Under the pieces are notes generated by a model. It searched no databases and was not told the DNA's origin. It saw only the letters and a program-made list of their open reading frames with translations. This document shows, piece after piece, positions 21,936 through 29,787 of a stretch of DNA of 64,000 nucleotides (position 1 is the stretch's first letter; each line of letters opens with the position of its first letter). The DNA is from Flavobacterium aquidurense (GTDB lineage: Bacteria > Bacteroidota > Bacteroidia > Flavobacteriales > Flavobacteriaceae), in contig FNPS01000004.1 of the NCBI GenBank assembly GCA_900107365.1, forward strand, positions 1 through 64,000, in the 5' to 3' direction. Made by a program: the position numbers and the translations under genes.

Positions 21936-22523
21936 ATGGAAATGACAATGACAACAGGAGAGGAACAAGTGAGGAAATCAAAATCGGCAAAACTGATTTT
22001 GTTATTCGCCATGGTAAGTATGACCATGATGTTTGCCGGACTTACAAGTGCATTTGTGGTAAGTAAATCAAGAGCAGACTGGTTGAAGAATTTTGAACTT
22101 CCATCGGCATTTTATTATAGTACTGCGGTGATAATTGCTTGTAGTGTTACTTTTTATCTGGCTAAAAAAGCGATTCAAAGAGACAATAGAAGCGCTACTA
22201 CATCTTTTCTTTTAGGAACCTTGGCTTTGGGTATTTTATTCGTAGTTTTACAATTCAAAGGTTTTGGTCAAATTGTAGAAAGCGGGTATTATTTTACAGG
22301 AGAAGGTAGCTCAATTACTACAACTTTTCTTTACGTAGTAACGGTTACACACTTATTACACTTGGCTGGAGGGTTAATTTCACTTTTAATTATAATTTAT
22401 AATCATTTTAAACAAAAATACAATTCGACTCAAACTCTTGGTATAGAACTAGGTGCGATGTATTGGCACTTTTTGGATTTATTATGGGTATATTTATTTT
22501 TATTTTTATATTTCTTTAAATAA
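21936..22523 (+). CDS. Haem-copper oxidase subunit III family protein (short form)
   Basis: 195 residues with five hydrophobic segments. Family features include a histidine-rich helix (VTVTHLLHLAGG) and the C-terminal YWHFLDLLWVYLFLFLY. It begins two bases after ctaB, so coupling is likely. Subunit III is not catalytic and stabilises the oxidase, helping proton uptake. Subunits I and II are not in the window. It is a paralogue of the next gene, and Flavobacteria often carry such a pair. Confidence 0.88.
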   Translation: MEMTMTTGEEQVRKSKSAKLILLFAMVSMTMMFAGLTSAFVVSKSRADWLKNFELPSAFYYSTAVIIACSVTFYLAKKAIQRDNRSATTSFLLGTLALGILFVVLQFKGFGQIVESGYYFTGEGSSITTTFLYVVTVTHLLHLAGGLISLLIIIYNHFKQKYNSTQTLGIELGAMYWHFLDLLWVYLFLFLYFFK

Positions 22524-22539
22524 GAAAAAAACGTAAATT

Positions 22540-22547
22540 TGGGAACT
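22540..22547 (+). promoter_or_regulatory. Putative internal promoter element before the long subunit III gene
   Basis: TAAATTTG fits TAnnTTTG and starts 26 bases before the ATG at 22566. It could allow expression of the later oxidase genes apart from ctaB. Confidence 0.4.
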
Positions 22548-22565
22548 TTTTAACGAATATCTTTT

Positions 22566-23546
22566 ATGGAAGCGACAGTTACTACTGCAAATAACGAAGA
22601 AAAAACTTGGGGAGGCGGCAATGAGCCATTAGGAGCAAGTTATGGTAAAATGATGATGTGGTTTTTTATCGTATCAGATGCCCTGACATTCTCTGGATTC
22701 CTGGCGGCTTATGGTTTTTCTAGATTTAAATTTATTGAAACTTGGCCATTGGCTGATGAAGTGTTTACTCACTTCCCATTTATGCATGGCGTTTCGGCCC
22801 CAATGTATTATGTAGCCTTAATGACTTTTATTTTGATTTTTTCATCTGTAACAATGGTTTTGGCTGTTGATGCGGGTCACCAATTGAAAAAGACAAAGGT
22901 TGCTATTTATATGTTCTTAACTATTATTGGAGGTTTAATCTTCGTTGGTTCTCAAGCCTGGGAGTGGAAAAACTTCATTAAAGGAGAATATGGTGCAGTT
23001 GAAACAGCAGGTGGAAGTTTATTACAGTTTGTTGATAAAGATGGTAAAAGAGTAGCGCTTGAGGCGTTTGCTGTAAAATTACCGGAACAACCACAAGAAC
23101 TTACAAGAGCCAAAGGTAAATGGTTTATGGAAAGTGCTGAAACGGTATCAACTTATTCAGTTGCTGAAGTACAGGCTGGTTTTAAAGCGCATCCTGAATT
23201 GCTAATCAGAACGGAACAGCTTACTGATAAAAAGAAAAAAACAGTATTGACAAGAGCAGAGTCTGAGGCTCGCTTAGGTACTGCAAAATATGTTGTAGAA
23301 GGAGCTAACTTAACAAGAAACGAGTACGGAAGTAAATTATTTGCTGATTTCTTCTTCTTTATTACTGGATTCCACGGATTCCACGTATTTTCTGGAGTTA
23401 TCATCAATATAATCATTTTCTTTAATGTATTATTAGGGACTTACGAGAAAAGAAGAAGCTATGAAATGGTAGAGAAAGTTGGTTTATACTGGCACTTTGT
23501 CGATTTAGTTTGGGTATTTGTATTTACAGTTTTCTACTTAGTTTAA
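22566..23546 (+). CDS. Cytochrome c oxidase subunit III (long form with internal insert)
   Basis: 326 residues. The N-terminal part (GKMMMWFFIVSDALTFSGF) and the C-terminal part (FFITGFHGFHVFSGV, then YWHFVDLVWVFVFTVFYL) are typical of subunit III. Between them, about residues 138-258, lies a hydrophilic insert of roughly 120 residues (starting near GEYGAVETAGG) that has no counterpart in the short paralogue before it. From the membrane topology I expect this insert on one face of the membrane, probably the periplasm, but I cannot decide the side with certainty. It is part of the ctaB operon. Confidence 0.9.
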   Translation: MEATVTTANNEEKTWGGGNEPLGASYGKMMMWFFIVSDALTFSGFLAAYGFSRFKFIETWPLADEVFTHFPFMHGVSAPMYYVALMTFILIFSSVTMVLAVDAGHQLKKTKVAIYMFLTIIGGLIFVGSQAWEWKNFIKGEYGAVETAGGSLLQFVDKDGKRVALEAFAVKLPEQPQELTRAKGKWFMESAETVSTYSVAEVQAGFKAHPELLIRTEQLTDKKKKTVLTRAESEARLGTAKYVVEGANLTRNEYGSKLFADFFFFITGFHGFHVFSGVIINIIIFFNVLLGTYEKRRSYEMVEKVGLYWHFVDLVWVFVFTVFYLV

Positions 23547-23564
23547 TTTTTAAGATTTATCATT

Positions 23565-23921
23565 ATGTCACACGATCACGAATACGTATCAAATACAAAA
23601 AGAATCTGGTTTGTTTTTGGATTACTGTCAGTTGTAACAACATTTGAAGTTTTCCTGGGAATTGTTAAGCCAGGGTTTTTAGAATTTAATCATTTTGTAG
23701 GTTTGAATTTGTTGAACTGGATTTTCTATATCCTTACAATTTTCAAAGCTTATTATATAGTATGGGCATTTATGCACATGGAAGGTGAAAAAAGCAGCCT
23801 TAGATGGTCTGTTGTATCACCAGTTATTTTCCTAGTTTTATATTTATTGTTTATTCTATTGACAGAAGGGCATTATATTTATGGGGTTTTTAAAGATTCT
23901 ACTATTAAATGGAATTTTTAA
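23565..23921 (+). CDS. Cytochrome c oxidase subunit IV-like (COX4-type, bacterial) protein
   Basis: 118 residues with three hydrophobic segments (FVFGLLSVVTTFEVF, LNWIFYILTIFKAYYIV and VIFLVLYLLFILL). It has a His-rich start (MSHDHEY) and the motif AYYIVWAFMHMEGEK seen in small bacterial oxidase subunit IV proteins. It lies 18 bases after subunit III. The role is assumed to be stabilising the oxidase complex in the inner membrane. Confidence 0.85.
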   Translation: MSHDHEYVSNTKRIWFVFGLLSVVTTFEVFLGIVKPGFLEFNHFVGLNLLNWIFYILTIFKAYYIVWAFMHMEGEKSSLRWSVVSPVIFLVLYLLFILLTEGHYIYGVFKDSTIKWNF

Positions 23922-23941
23922 CATGATATTAATTCGAAAAG

Positions 23942-23967
23942 AAGCTCCGTTTAACGGAGCTTTTTTT
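23942..23967 (+). terminator. Terminator after the oxidase subunit genes
   Basis: The stem AAGCTCCG/CGGAGCTT is followed by a run of T residues. The T run overlaps the promoter element of the next gene, so this hairpin may be leaky. Confidence 0.8.
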
Positions 23968-23974
23968 ATTTTTG
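23967..23974 (+). promoter_or_regulatory. Putative -7 element for the thioredoxin-like/Sco genes
   Basis: TATTTTTG fits TAnnTTTG. It is built into the T tail of the preceding terminator and starts 33 bases before the ATG at 24000. Confidence 0.45.
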
Positions 23975-23999
23975 TACTTCAATAACTTCCATTAATATA

Positions 24000-24656
24000 A
24001 TGAAAAAAAATATAGTTCTTTTTGTACTTTTTGTTCTGCCCATTGTAGCTTACTTGTTTTTTGCTTCGGGAGTAAACAGTTTTACTAAACTTCCAACAAT
24101 AACTCCTAAAATTGCTGACTTTGGTAATTGGAAATCCCTAAAAGGAGAAAAAGTAACTTTAAACAACAAGATAACTATTCTTGGTTTTTCAGGTTCTGAA
24201 ATTTTAAAGAACAGAGGAAACTTTTTTAATCTAAACGAAAAAATTTATCAACGCTACAATGGTTTTAAGGATTTGCAATTTGTAGTAGTTTGTCCTTTAG
24301 GAACAGAAAATGACGCAGAGAAGATCGAAGCGTCTTTGGGTGCTTTTACAGATGTATCCGGATGGCATTTTGTATTTGCTTCTCCTCAGGAAATCAAAAC
24401 TTTTTATAATCAATTGCATTTGAAAGGGAAACTAGATCAAAATCTGGGAACATCAAATGTTTATATCGTAGATAAAGAACGAAATTTAAGAGGTAGAAAA
24501 GGTGTTTCTAAAGATAAGAAAGATGAGTATAAGGAAGGGTATGATACTTTTCATCCGTCTGAGTTGAGTAATGAAATGCTGGATGATTTTAAGATCATTT
24601 TGTATGAATATCGCGCCGCTTTAAAAAAGAACCATAACGCTACAAAAGAACTTTAA
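24000..24656 (+). CDS. Membrane-anchored Sco/thioredoxin-like protein lacking the cysteine pair
   Basis: 218 residues with one N-terminal membrane anchor (about residues 5-24). The remainder resembles a Sco or thioredoxin fold: LNNKITILGFSGSEI stands where a thioredoxin-fold protein has its first strand and CxxC or CxxxC, and TSNVYIVDKERNLRGRKG resembles the last strands. No CxxC or CxxxC exists; the only cysteine visible is in VVVCPLG. I infer a redox-inactive relative of the Sco protein encoded 10 bases downstream, perhaps a copper-site assembly helper or a structural partner. The fold assignment is by pattern only. Confidence 0.6.
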   Translation: MKKNIVLFVLFVLPIVAYLFFASGVNSFTKLPTITPKIADFGNWKSLKGEKVTLNNKITILGFSGSEILKNRGNFFNLNEKIYQRYNGFKDLQFVVVCPLGTENDAEKIEASLGAFTDVSGWHFVFASPQEIKTFYNQLHLKGKLDQNLGTSNVYIVDKERNLRGRKGVSKDKKDEYKEGYDTFHPSELSNEMLDDFKIILYEYRAALKKNHNATKEL

Positions 24657-24666
24657 TTTTTTAAAT

Positions 24667-25356
24667 ATGTTTAAAAACAAATCATATATCGGAATTTCGT
24701 TTATTATTTTGATCTTCGGAATTTATGCAGTTCCAAAAATTGTCGACAGAATAAAAAATGGAGAAGTTGTAAAAGGAAACCGGTTGGATAATGTAGGTTT
24801 AAAATCTTCAAAATCGGATGCTAAATTATTGACTATCGGTCCAGCTCCTAAATTTGAATTAACCAATCAGGATAATGTGAAAGTATCAAATCAAACCTAT
24901 AAAGGAAAAGTATACGTTCTGGAGTTTTTCTTTACAACATGTCCTTCTATTTGTCCAAAGATGAATTTAAGCATGCTGGAGATTGAGAAAACTTTTTTCG
25001 GAAATCCAAACTTCGGAATTGTATCTATTACAATCGATCCTGCTCATGATACACCAAAGGTTTTAAAAGATCATGCAAAATTATTAGGAGCAAAATCATC
25101 AAACTGGAATTTTTTAACGGGTGATAAAGCAACAATAATGGATTTATCAAACAAAGGATTTAATTTATATGCCGGTGAAAATGCCAAGGTAAATGGTGGT
25201 TTTGAGCATTCAGGTTTGTTTGCCTTAATTGATAAAGATGGGAATATTCGTTGTCGTAAGGATGATTTTGGAAACCCAATTTTATATTACGACGGATTAG
25301 ACAAAAAAGGAGTTAGAGATATTCAGGAAGATATTAAAATATTATTAGAAGAATAA
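24667..25356 (+). CDS. Sco1/SenC family copper chaperone for cytochrome oxidase
   Basis: 229 residues with an N-terminal membrane anchor and a periplasmic thioredoxin-like domain. The copper-binding cysteines are C92 and C96 in TTCPSICPKMN. The conserved histidine is in GFEHSGLFALID. The strand-helix motif IVSITIDPAHDTP is typical of Sco. Sco proteins deliver or reduce copper at the CuA site of oxidase subunit II. Its position in the oxidase cluster fits this. It is followed, one base after its stop, by the DUF420 gene. Confidence 0.93.
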   Translation: MFKNKSYIGISFIILIFGIYAVPKIVDRIKNGEVVKGNRLDNVGLKSSKSDAKLLTIGPAPKFELTNQDNVKVSNQTYKGKVYVLEFFFTTCPSICPKMNLSMLEIEKTFFGNPNFGIVSITIDPAHDTPKVLKDHAKLLGAKSSNWNFLTGDKATIMDLSNKGFNLYAGENAKVNGGFEHSGLFALIDKDGNIRCRKDDFGNPILYYDGLDKKGVRDIQEDIKILLEE

Positions 25357-25357
25357 A

Positions 25358-25939
25358 ATGGAAGATCATTCATTAGAAAAAAAATACAATAAATATATTA
25401 TTGCGGTTTCAATTGTAGTACCAACTTTAGTTGCGATATTATTCGCAATTAAATTAAAAGACTTTGGGATTAATGTAGAACCTCTTTCATTTTTGCCTCC
25501 AATTTATGCGACAGTAAACGGAATTTGTGCTATAGTTTTGGTTTGGGCAGTAATAGCTATAAAAAAGGGAAAGCGAAAATTACACGAGCGTTTAATGACT
25601 TTAGCTATTGCATTAGGACTTGCTTTTTTGGCAATGTACGTCGCCTATCATATGACAGCTGATTCTACTAAATTTGGAGATCTAAATCATGATGGAATCC
25701 TGGATTTGGCAGAGACTGCCAAAGTTGGGGCATTGCGTTATGTTTATTTCTTTATTCTTATTACTCACATTTTATTGTCTATCACAATTATTCCTTTAGT
25801 ATTGATTAGTTACGTTAGAGCTCTTGCACAAAGTTTTGACAGACATAAAAAAATTGCTAAAATAACTTTCCCGCTTTGGTTATATGTTGCGGTTACTGGT
25901 GTTGTAGTTTACTTAATGATTTCCCCTTATTATGCATAA
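25358..25939 (+). CDS. DUF420 family inner-membrane protein
   Basis: 193 residues with about five hydrophobic segments and conserved histidines within them (RLMTLAIALGLAFLAMYVAYHMTAD and THILLSITIIP). Such proteins are annotated DUF420 and often accompany Sco and ctaA/ctaB genes, suggesting a role in oxidase or haem/copper biogenesis. A loop carries an acidic stretch (DLNHDGILDLAET) that looks like a calcium-binding EF-hand-type loop. The last codons overlap the next gene by eight bases. Confidence 0.85.
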   Translation: MEDHSLEKKYNKYIIAVSIVVPTLVAILFAIKLKDFGINVEPLSFLPPIYATVNGICAIVLVWAVIAIKKGKRKLHERLMTLAIALGLAFLAMYVAYHMTADSTKFGDLNHDGILDLAETAKVGALRYVYFFILITHILLSITIIPLVLISYVRALAQSFDRHKKIAKITFPLWLYVAVTGVVVYLMISPYYA

Positions 25940-26231
25940 AATAGAAAATAGACTAAAGAATAAAGAAAATAGAATCGAAAATAGAAGCGGATTTAAGAAT
26001 TTAATCTCAAAAACATACTTCTATATTCTTTTCTCTATGTTCGTTTCTCTCGGTGCAAATGCTCAATGCGCGATGTGTCGTGCTGCACTTGCGGGAGATT
26101 CTAATGTAAAAAAAGCAGAAGCCGTAAATGATGGAATCGTTTATTTGATGGTAGTTCCGTATTTATTGGTTGCAATTATAGGTGTTCTGATTTATAGAAT
26201 GTATCAATCTAAAAAGAAAAAAGCAGTATAA
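25932..26231 (+). CDS. Small CxxC membrane protein after DUF420
   Basis: 99 residues starting inside the end of the DUF420 gene. A basic N-terminus with repetitive lysine/glutamate/asparagine codons precedes a hydrophobic stretch (FYILFSMFVSLGANA) and then the motif QCAMCRAAL, where CAMC is a CxxC pair placed right after a likely signal cleavage site. A second hydrophobic segment (about residues 68-90) lies at the C-terminus, followed by a lysine-rich tail. The family is recognisable by its context in Flavobacteria, but I know no function. The cysteine pair would face the periplasm, which suits copper or haem handling. Confidence 0.7.
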   Translation: MHKIENRLKNKENRIENRSGFKNLISKTYFYILFSMFVSLGANAQCAMCRAALAGDSNVKKAEAVNDGIVYLMVVPYLLVAIIGVLIYRMYQSKKKKAV

Positions 26232-26246
26232 AATATACTGCTTTTT
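26218..26246. terminator. Bidirectional terminator between convergent genes
   Basis: Thirteen-base perfect arms (26218-26230 and 26234-26246) with a three-base loop overlap the stop codon of the CxxC gene. They carry an A run on the left and a T run on the right. It can end both the plus-strand oxidase operon and the minus-strand DUF4403 gene. Confidence 0.85.
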
Positions 26247-26263
26247 TCTTTTTAGATTTAGGT

Positions 26264-27673
26264 TTATTTCAATCCATCAACGGAAACATTTACTGTTCCG
26301 TTTATTTTTATAAAAGCAATAATAGCCTGATTCGTCAACTGAATTTTGTCAAACTGAATGTCTTCTATTTTTCCATTTACAAATACACCTGGCATCGGAG
26401 AATAGTTTTTAAGATAGGTAGCCATACTTTTTTTGCCTTCTTCTAAATTAGGCTGAATAGAATAACGACAACTTTCTTCCATTTTTCTTAAAACATAACC
26501 CTGTCCTAACCAGCTTGCAGTACGCATTAATTTGCTTTTGGTGTCTAAAACATAATCGAGTTTGTCAAAATAAATTTCTTTTGACTGTGGATTGTATTGC
26601 GGAAATCCATTTAGATAAAGTGTTCCGCTTATGGAGCCTAGTACATCAAGCGCAATAACCATTTTGCCATCCTTATGCCAAATTGTGACATTTTTTACTG
26701 TTACTTTTTTGCTTCCGGAACCAAATTCCTGGCCTGCGAAATTTTTTGTCATTATCTTAGAAGCATCAATGTAAGTTGAAATGGCTGCAATATTAGCTGA
26801 AATCTGATTTGGAATTTTGGCAACAGGTTTTAGAACAATTTTAGTAGCGCTGAATTTAGATTCAGGTTGTTTGCCAACAATAGTTTCCATATTACACTTC
26901 ACTCCCATATCCAATAGAAATAAATCATTTTTAAGTTTTGCATTGGTCGAATAAATTTCAACAGGAGTAATTCGTAACCAACTTTCATAAGTGTCACTCA
27001 TTTGAAATGGTGTGCATATTTTTTCTAAAGCGGATAATACATTTGGCTTAAAATCCATTGATTTTTCAATCGCTTCATCTATCTTCTTTTCAATTTTTGA
27101 TTTAAAAATTGAAATGGCCGGATTTACTAAATACGTGATGGGCATACTTTTTCCAAAGACAAGCATTGTCGGGCTTTCGTTCCAATCTAATGATTTGAAT
27201 GCAGTTTTGGTGTTTAGTTTCCAATTAGTCAAGCCTACTTCGCTGGATAAAGTAATAACTCCATTCAAATTAAACTCACGAGTGTCATAAAGTTCAACGC
27301 CCAGTTTTTTTGTTCCAATTCGATATTTAATAGTTGCTTTTAAAGGCAGAATTGTTTTTATCTTCTTATCCGGATTTGCAGGATCATTTTGAATTTTTAT
27401 CGGAGATTGTTTCCAAATTTTCATTTCAATATCATCATCTTCGATGTTATTATCTTCATAAATTAATCCTGTTAAAATCGAGTTGGTTTGATTCTCAATA
27501 TCCGTCAATTTTACTGTTATTGGTAAGTTGATAAAGGATGGATTTGCATCATAAACCAACGGACTTGCGTCGTCTGGTTCGGGTTTTAAGGTTTCTAATT
27601 TTTGCGATACTGAACATCCTGAAAGTACCGTAAGTACCGTGAATAAAGAGAAAATTGAAAAAAACTTCATCAT
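26264..27673 (-). CDS. DUF4403 family lipoprotein
   Basis: 469 residues. The signal sequence ends in a lipobox (LTVLSGCSVSQK), so it is probably a lipoprotein. The mature part has the DUF4403 patterns (LPITVKLTDIENQTN near the start, ISANIAAISTYIDASKI around the middle, and a C-terminal IQFDKIQLTNQAIIAFIKINGTV). The family occurs mostly in Bacteroidota. The alternating amphipathic strands resemble tubular lipid-binding folds, but I know no proven function. It is a single gene with a terminator on its downstream side. Confidence 0.85.
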   Translation of the reverse strand: MMKFFSIFSLFTVLTVLSGCSVSQKLETLKPEPDDASPLVYDANPSFINLPITVKLTDIENQTNSILTGLIYEDNNIEDDDIEMKIWKQSPIKIQNDPANPDKKIKTILPLKATIKYRIGTKKLGVELYDTREFNLNGVITLSSEVGLTNWKLNTKTAFKSLDWNESPTMLVFGKSMPITYLVNPAISIFKSKIEKKIDEAIEKSMDFKPNVLSALEKICTPFQMSDTYESWLRITPVEIYSTNAKLKNDLFLLDMGVKCNMETIVGKQPESKFSATKIVLKPVAKIPNQISANIAAISTYIDASKIMTKNFAGQEFGSGSKKVTVKNVTIWHKDGKMVIALDVLGSISGTLYLNGFPQYNPQSKEIYFDKLDYVLDTKSKLMRTASWLGQGYVLRKMEESCRYSIQPNLEEGKKSMATYLKNYSPMPGVFVNGKIEDIQFDKIQLTNQAIIAFIKINGTVNVSVDGLK

Positions 27674-27693
27674 TAAGATTTTTTTGAGTAATG

Positions 27694-27701
27694 CAAAATT
27701 A
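27694..27701 (-). promoter_or_regulatory. Putative -7 element for the DUF4403 gene
   Basis: On the minus strand this reads TAATTTTG, fitting TAnnTTTG, 20 bases upstream of the start codon. Confidence 0.45.
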
Positions 27702-27846
27702 AGAAAACAATTATATTATCTTAAAAATGTGTAACATTTGATAACAAATAGAGTCTTATTCTAATATCAAAACGAAATTATTAACGTTTTCTTACCATAA
27801 ATTACTTAATAAAAATGTTATTATTGTTTTAAAATTTAACAATACC

Positions 27847-28548
27847 ATGATCGAAATCAAAGATTTACACAAGTCCTATAAAATGGGAAATTCAGAATTG
27901 CATGTGTTAAAAGGGATAAATTTTAATATTGAAGAAGGCGAGCTAGTAGCAATCATGGGATCTTCAGGATCAGGTAAATCTACGCTTCTTAATATTTTAG
28001 GAATTCTCGACGAGGCAGATTCAGGTAGTTATATTTTAGATAAAACACCTATTAAAAAACTAAATGAAACGATTGCTTCTAAATACAGAAATAAGTTTTT
28101 AGGATTTGTTTTTCAATCTTTCAATTTGATCAATTATAAAACTGCACTTGATAACGTGGCAATGCCGTTATATTATCAGGGAATAAAGAGAAAAGAGCGT
28201 TACGAAATCGCTATGAAGTATTTGGAGAAAGTGGGCTTAGGTTCACATTCACATCATTTACCGAACGAACTTTCGGGCGGTCAAAAACAGCGTGTTGCAA
28301 TCGCGAGAGCATTAGCTTCAAATCCAAAAGTTTTATTAGCAGATGAGCCAACAGGAGCTTTGGATACAAAAACTTCATATGAGGTTATGGAGCTTATTCA
28401 GGGAATTAACGATGAAGGAAAAACCATTTTAATCGTTACACACGAACCCGATATTGCTGCAATGTGCAAACGAAATGTGGTCCTGAAAGACGGATTAATT
28501 ATCGATGATAAAAAGGTAGAACAAGTTAGAGCTTCATCTTATGTTTAA
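27847..28548 (+). CDS. ABC transporter ATP-binding protein, MacB/LolD type
   Basis: 233 residues with Walker A (GSSGSGKST), Q-loop (VFQSFNLI), signature (LSGGQKQRVAIARAL), Walker B (VLLADEPTGALD) and the switch histidine (LIVTHEP). The D-loop and the type of Q-loop are those of the MacB/LolD/FtsE class. The reading frame overlaps the following permease gene by eight bases. It powers the two permeases that follow, in a MacAB-like tripartite exporter, with ATP hydrolysis at the inner face of the membrane. Substrate unknown. Confidence 0.93.
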   Translation: MIEIKDLHKSYKMGNSELHVLKGINFNIEEGELVAIMGSSGSGKSTLLNILGILDEADSGSYILDKTPIKKLNETIASKYRNKFLGFVFQSFNLINYKTALDNVAMPLYYQGIKRKERYEIAMKYLEKVGLGSHSHHLPNELSGGQKQRVAIARALASNPKVLLADEPTGALDTKTSYEVMELIQGINDEGKTILIVTHEPDIAAMCKRNVVLKDGLIIDDKKVEQVRASSYV

Positions 28549-29785
28549 TATTGAGCGTTGGCAAGAAATATTCGAAGCAATCTCTAAAAACAGGCTAAGA
28601 ACATTCCTGACCGGAATTTCTGTGGCTTCAGGTATTTTTATTTTAGTGATTTTGCTCGGTGCAGGTAAAGGGCTTCAGAATGGAATTGAAAAACAATTCG
28701 AAAATGATGCAGAAGGAATTATTGAAGTTTGGTCGAATGTGACAACCAAAGGATATAAAGGATTAAATCCGGGAAGGGAAATTCAATTGAGAAATAGTGA
28801 TTATGATCTTCCGGTTATGAAGTTTAATGACGAGATAAATAAAAAATCTCCAGTGCGAAGTACCTGGGGAGGGATTATTAGTTACGGAAAAGAATCTGGA
28901 AATTATCAGTTTAGAGGTATTTCTCCAGATTATTTGTCTCTTGAAAATGCGACTATTATTAACGGACGTTTCATAAATAATAGCGATATGGTAAATAACG
29001 AGAAAGTTGTTGCTATTGGTTTAAAAGTTAAACAGGATTTGTTTAAAGAACAGGATCCGATAGGAAAAGAGATTCTGGTTAATAATATAAATTTTAAAGT
29101 AGTAGGGGTCTTTACTGACCCTTCGGGAGAAAGAGAAGAGTCAAGAGTTTATATGCCTATAACGACCAATCAGCGCGCTTTTGGGGCTGGTGATAAAATA
29201 AATGCAATGCAGTTTGTTTTAAATAAAAAAGTCGATTACGATCAGGCTTTGGCACAATCAAAACGATTTGCAGAAGGTATAAAAGAGCTTTTAAAAAGTA
29301 AAAATATTGTAGCTCCGGATGATGATAGTGCGATTGGAGTTTATAATTCTGTTGAAGATGCAAAACAGTTTTATGATTTAAATCTTTATATCAGATTGTT
29401 TTTCTGGTGGGTTGGTATTTGTACTATTATTGCTGGTGTTGTTGGTGTAAGTAATATTATGCTAATTATTGTGAAAGAAAGAACTAAAGAAATAGGAATT
29501 AGAAAGGCTTTAGGAGCGTCGCCATTTTCCATCATTTCTATGATACTTCACGAATCAATTTTTATTACCACTATTGCCGGATTTGTTGGTTTGTTGGCAA
29601 GTTTATTATTGTTAGAATTTGTTGGGCCAATGGTACAAAGTGAATATTTTAGAAATCCGGAAGTAGATTTTAGTGTGGCTTTAACAACACTTGCTTTACT
29701 TGTATTTGCTGGGGCTATGGCAGGATTTTTTCCGGCATACAGAGCAGCCAAAATTAAACCTATTGTAGCACTTAGAGACGAATAA
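28541..29785 (+). CDS. MacB-type ABC permease 1 (MacB core + FtsX domains)
   Basis: 414 residues with one N-terminal membrane helix (about 20-42), a periplasmic MacB-type core domain (about 45-270) and three C-terminal helices. The FtsX signature ERTKEIGIRKALGA lies just after the second helix. MacB-type permeases do not pass substrate through the membrane but use mechanical motion to push periplasmic substrates through a TolC-like channel. It shares an eight-base overlap with the ATPase and lies two bases before a paralogue of the same type, suggesting a heterodimeric permease. Confidence 0.92.
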   Translation: MFNIERWQEIFEAISKNRLRTFLTGISVASGIFILVILLGAGKGLQNGIEKQFENDAEGIIEVWSNVTTKGYKGLNPGREIQLRNSDYDLPVMKFNDEINKKSPVRSTWGGIISYGKESGNYQFRGISPDYLSLENATIINGRFINNSDMVNNEKVVAIGLKVKQDLFKEQDPIGKEILVNNINFKVVGVFTDPSGEREESRVYMPITTNQRAFGAGDKINAMQFVLNKKVDYDQALAQSKRFAEGIKELLKSKNIVAPDDDSAIGVYNSVEDAKQFYDLNLYIRLFFWWVGICTIIAGVVGVSNIMLIIVKERTKEIGIRKALGASPFSIISMILHESIFITTIAGFVGLLASLLLLEFVGPMVQSEYFRNPEVDFSVALTTLALLVFAGAMAGFFPAYRAAKIKPIVALRDE

Positions 29786-29787
29786 TT

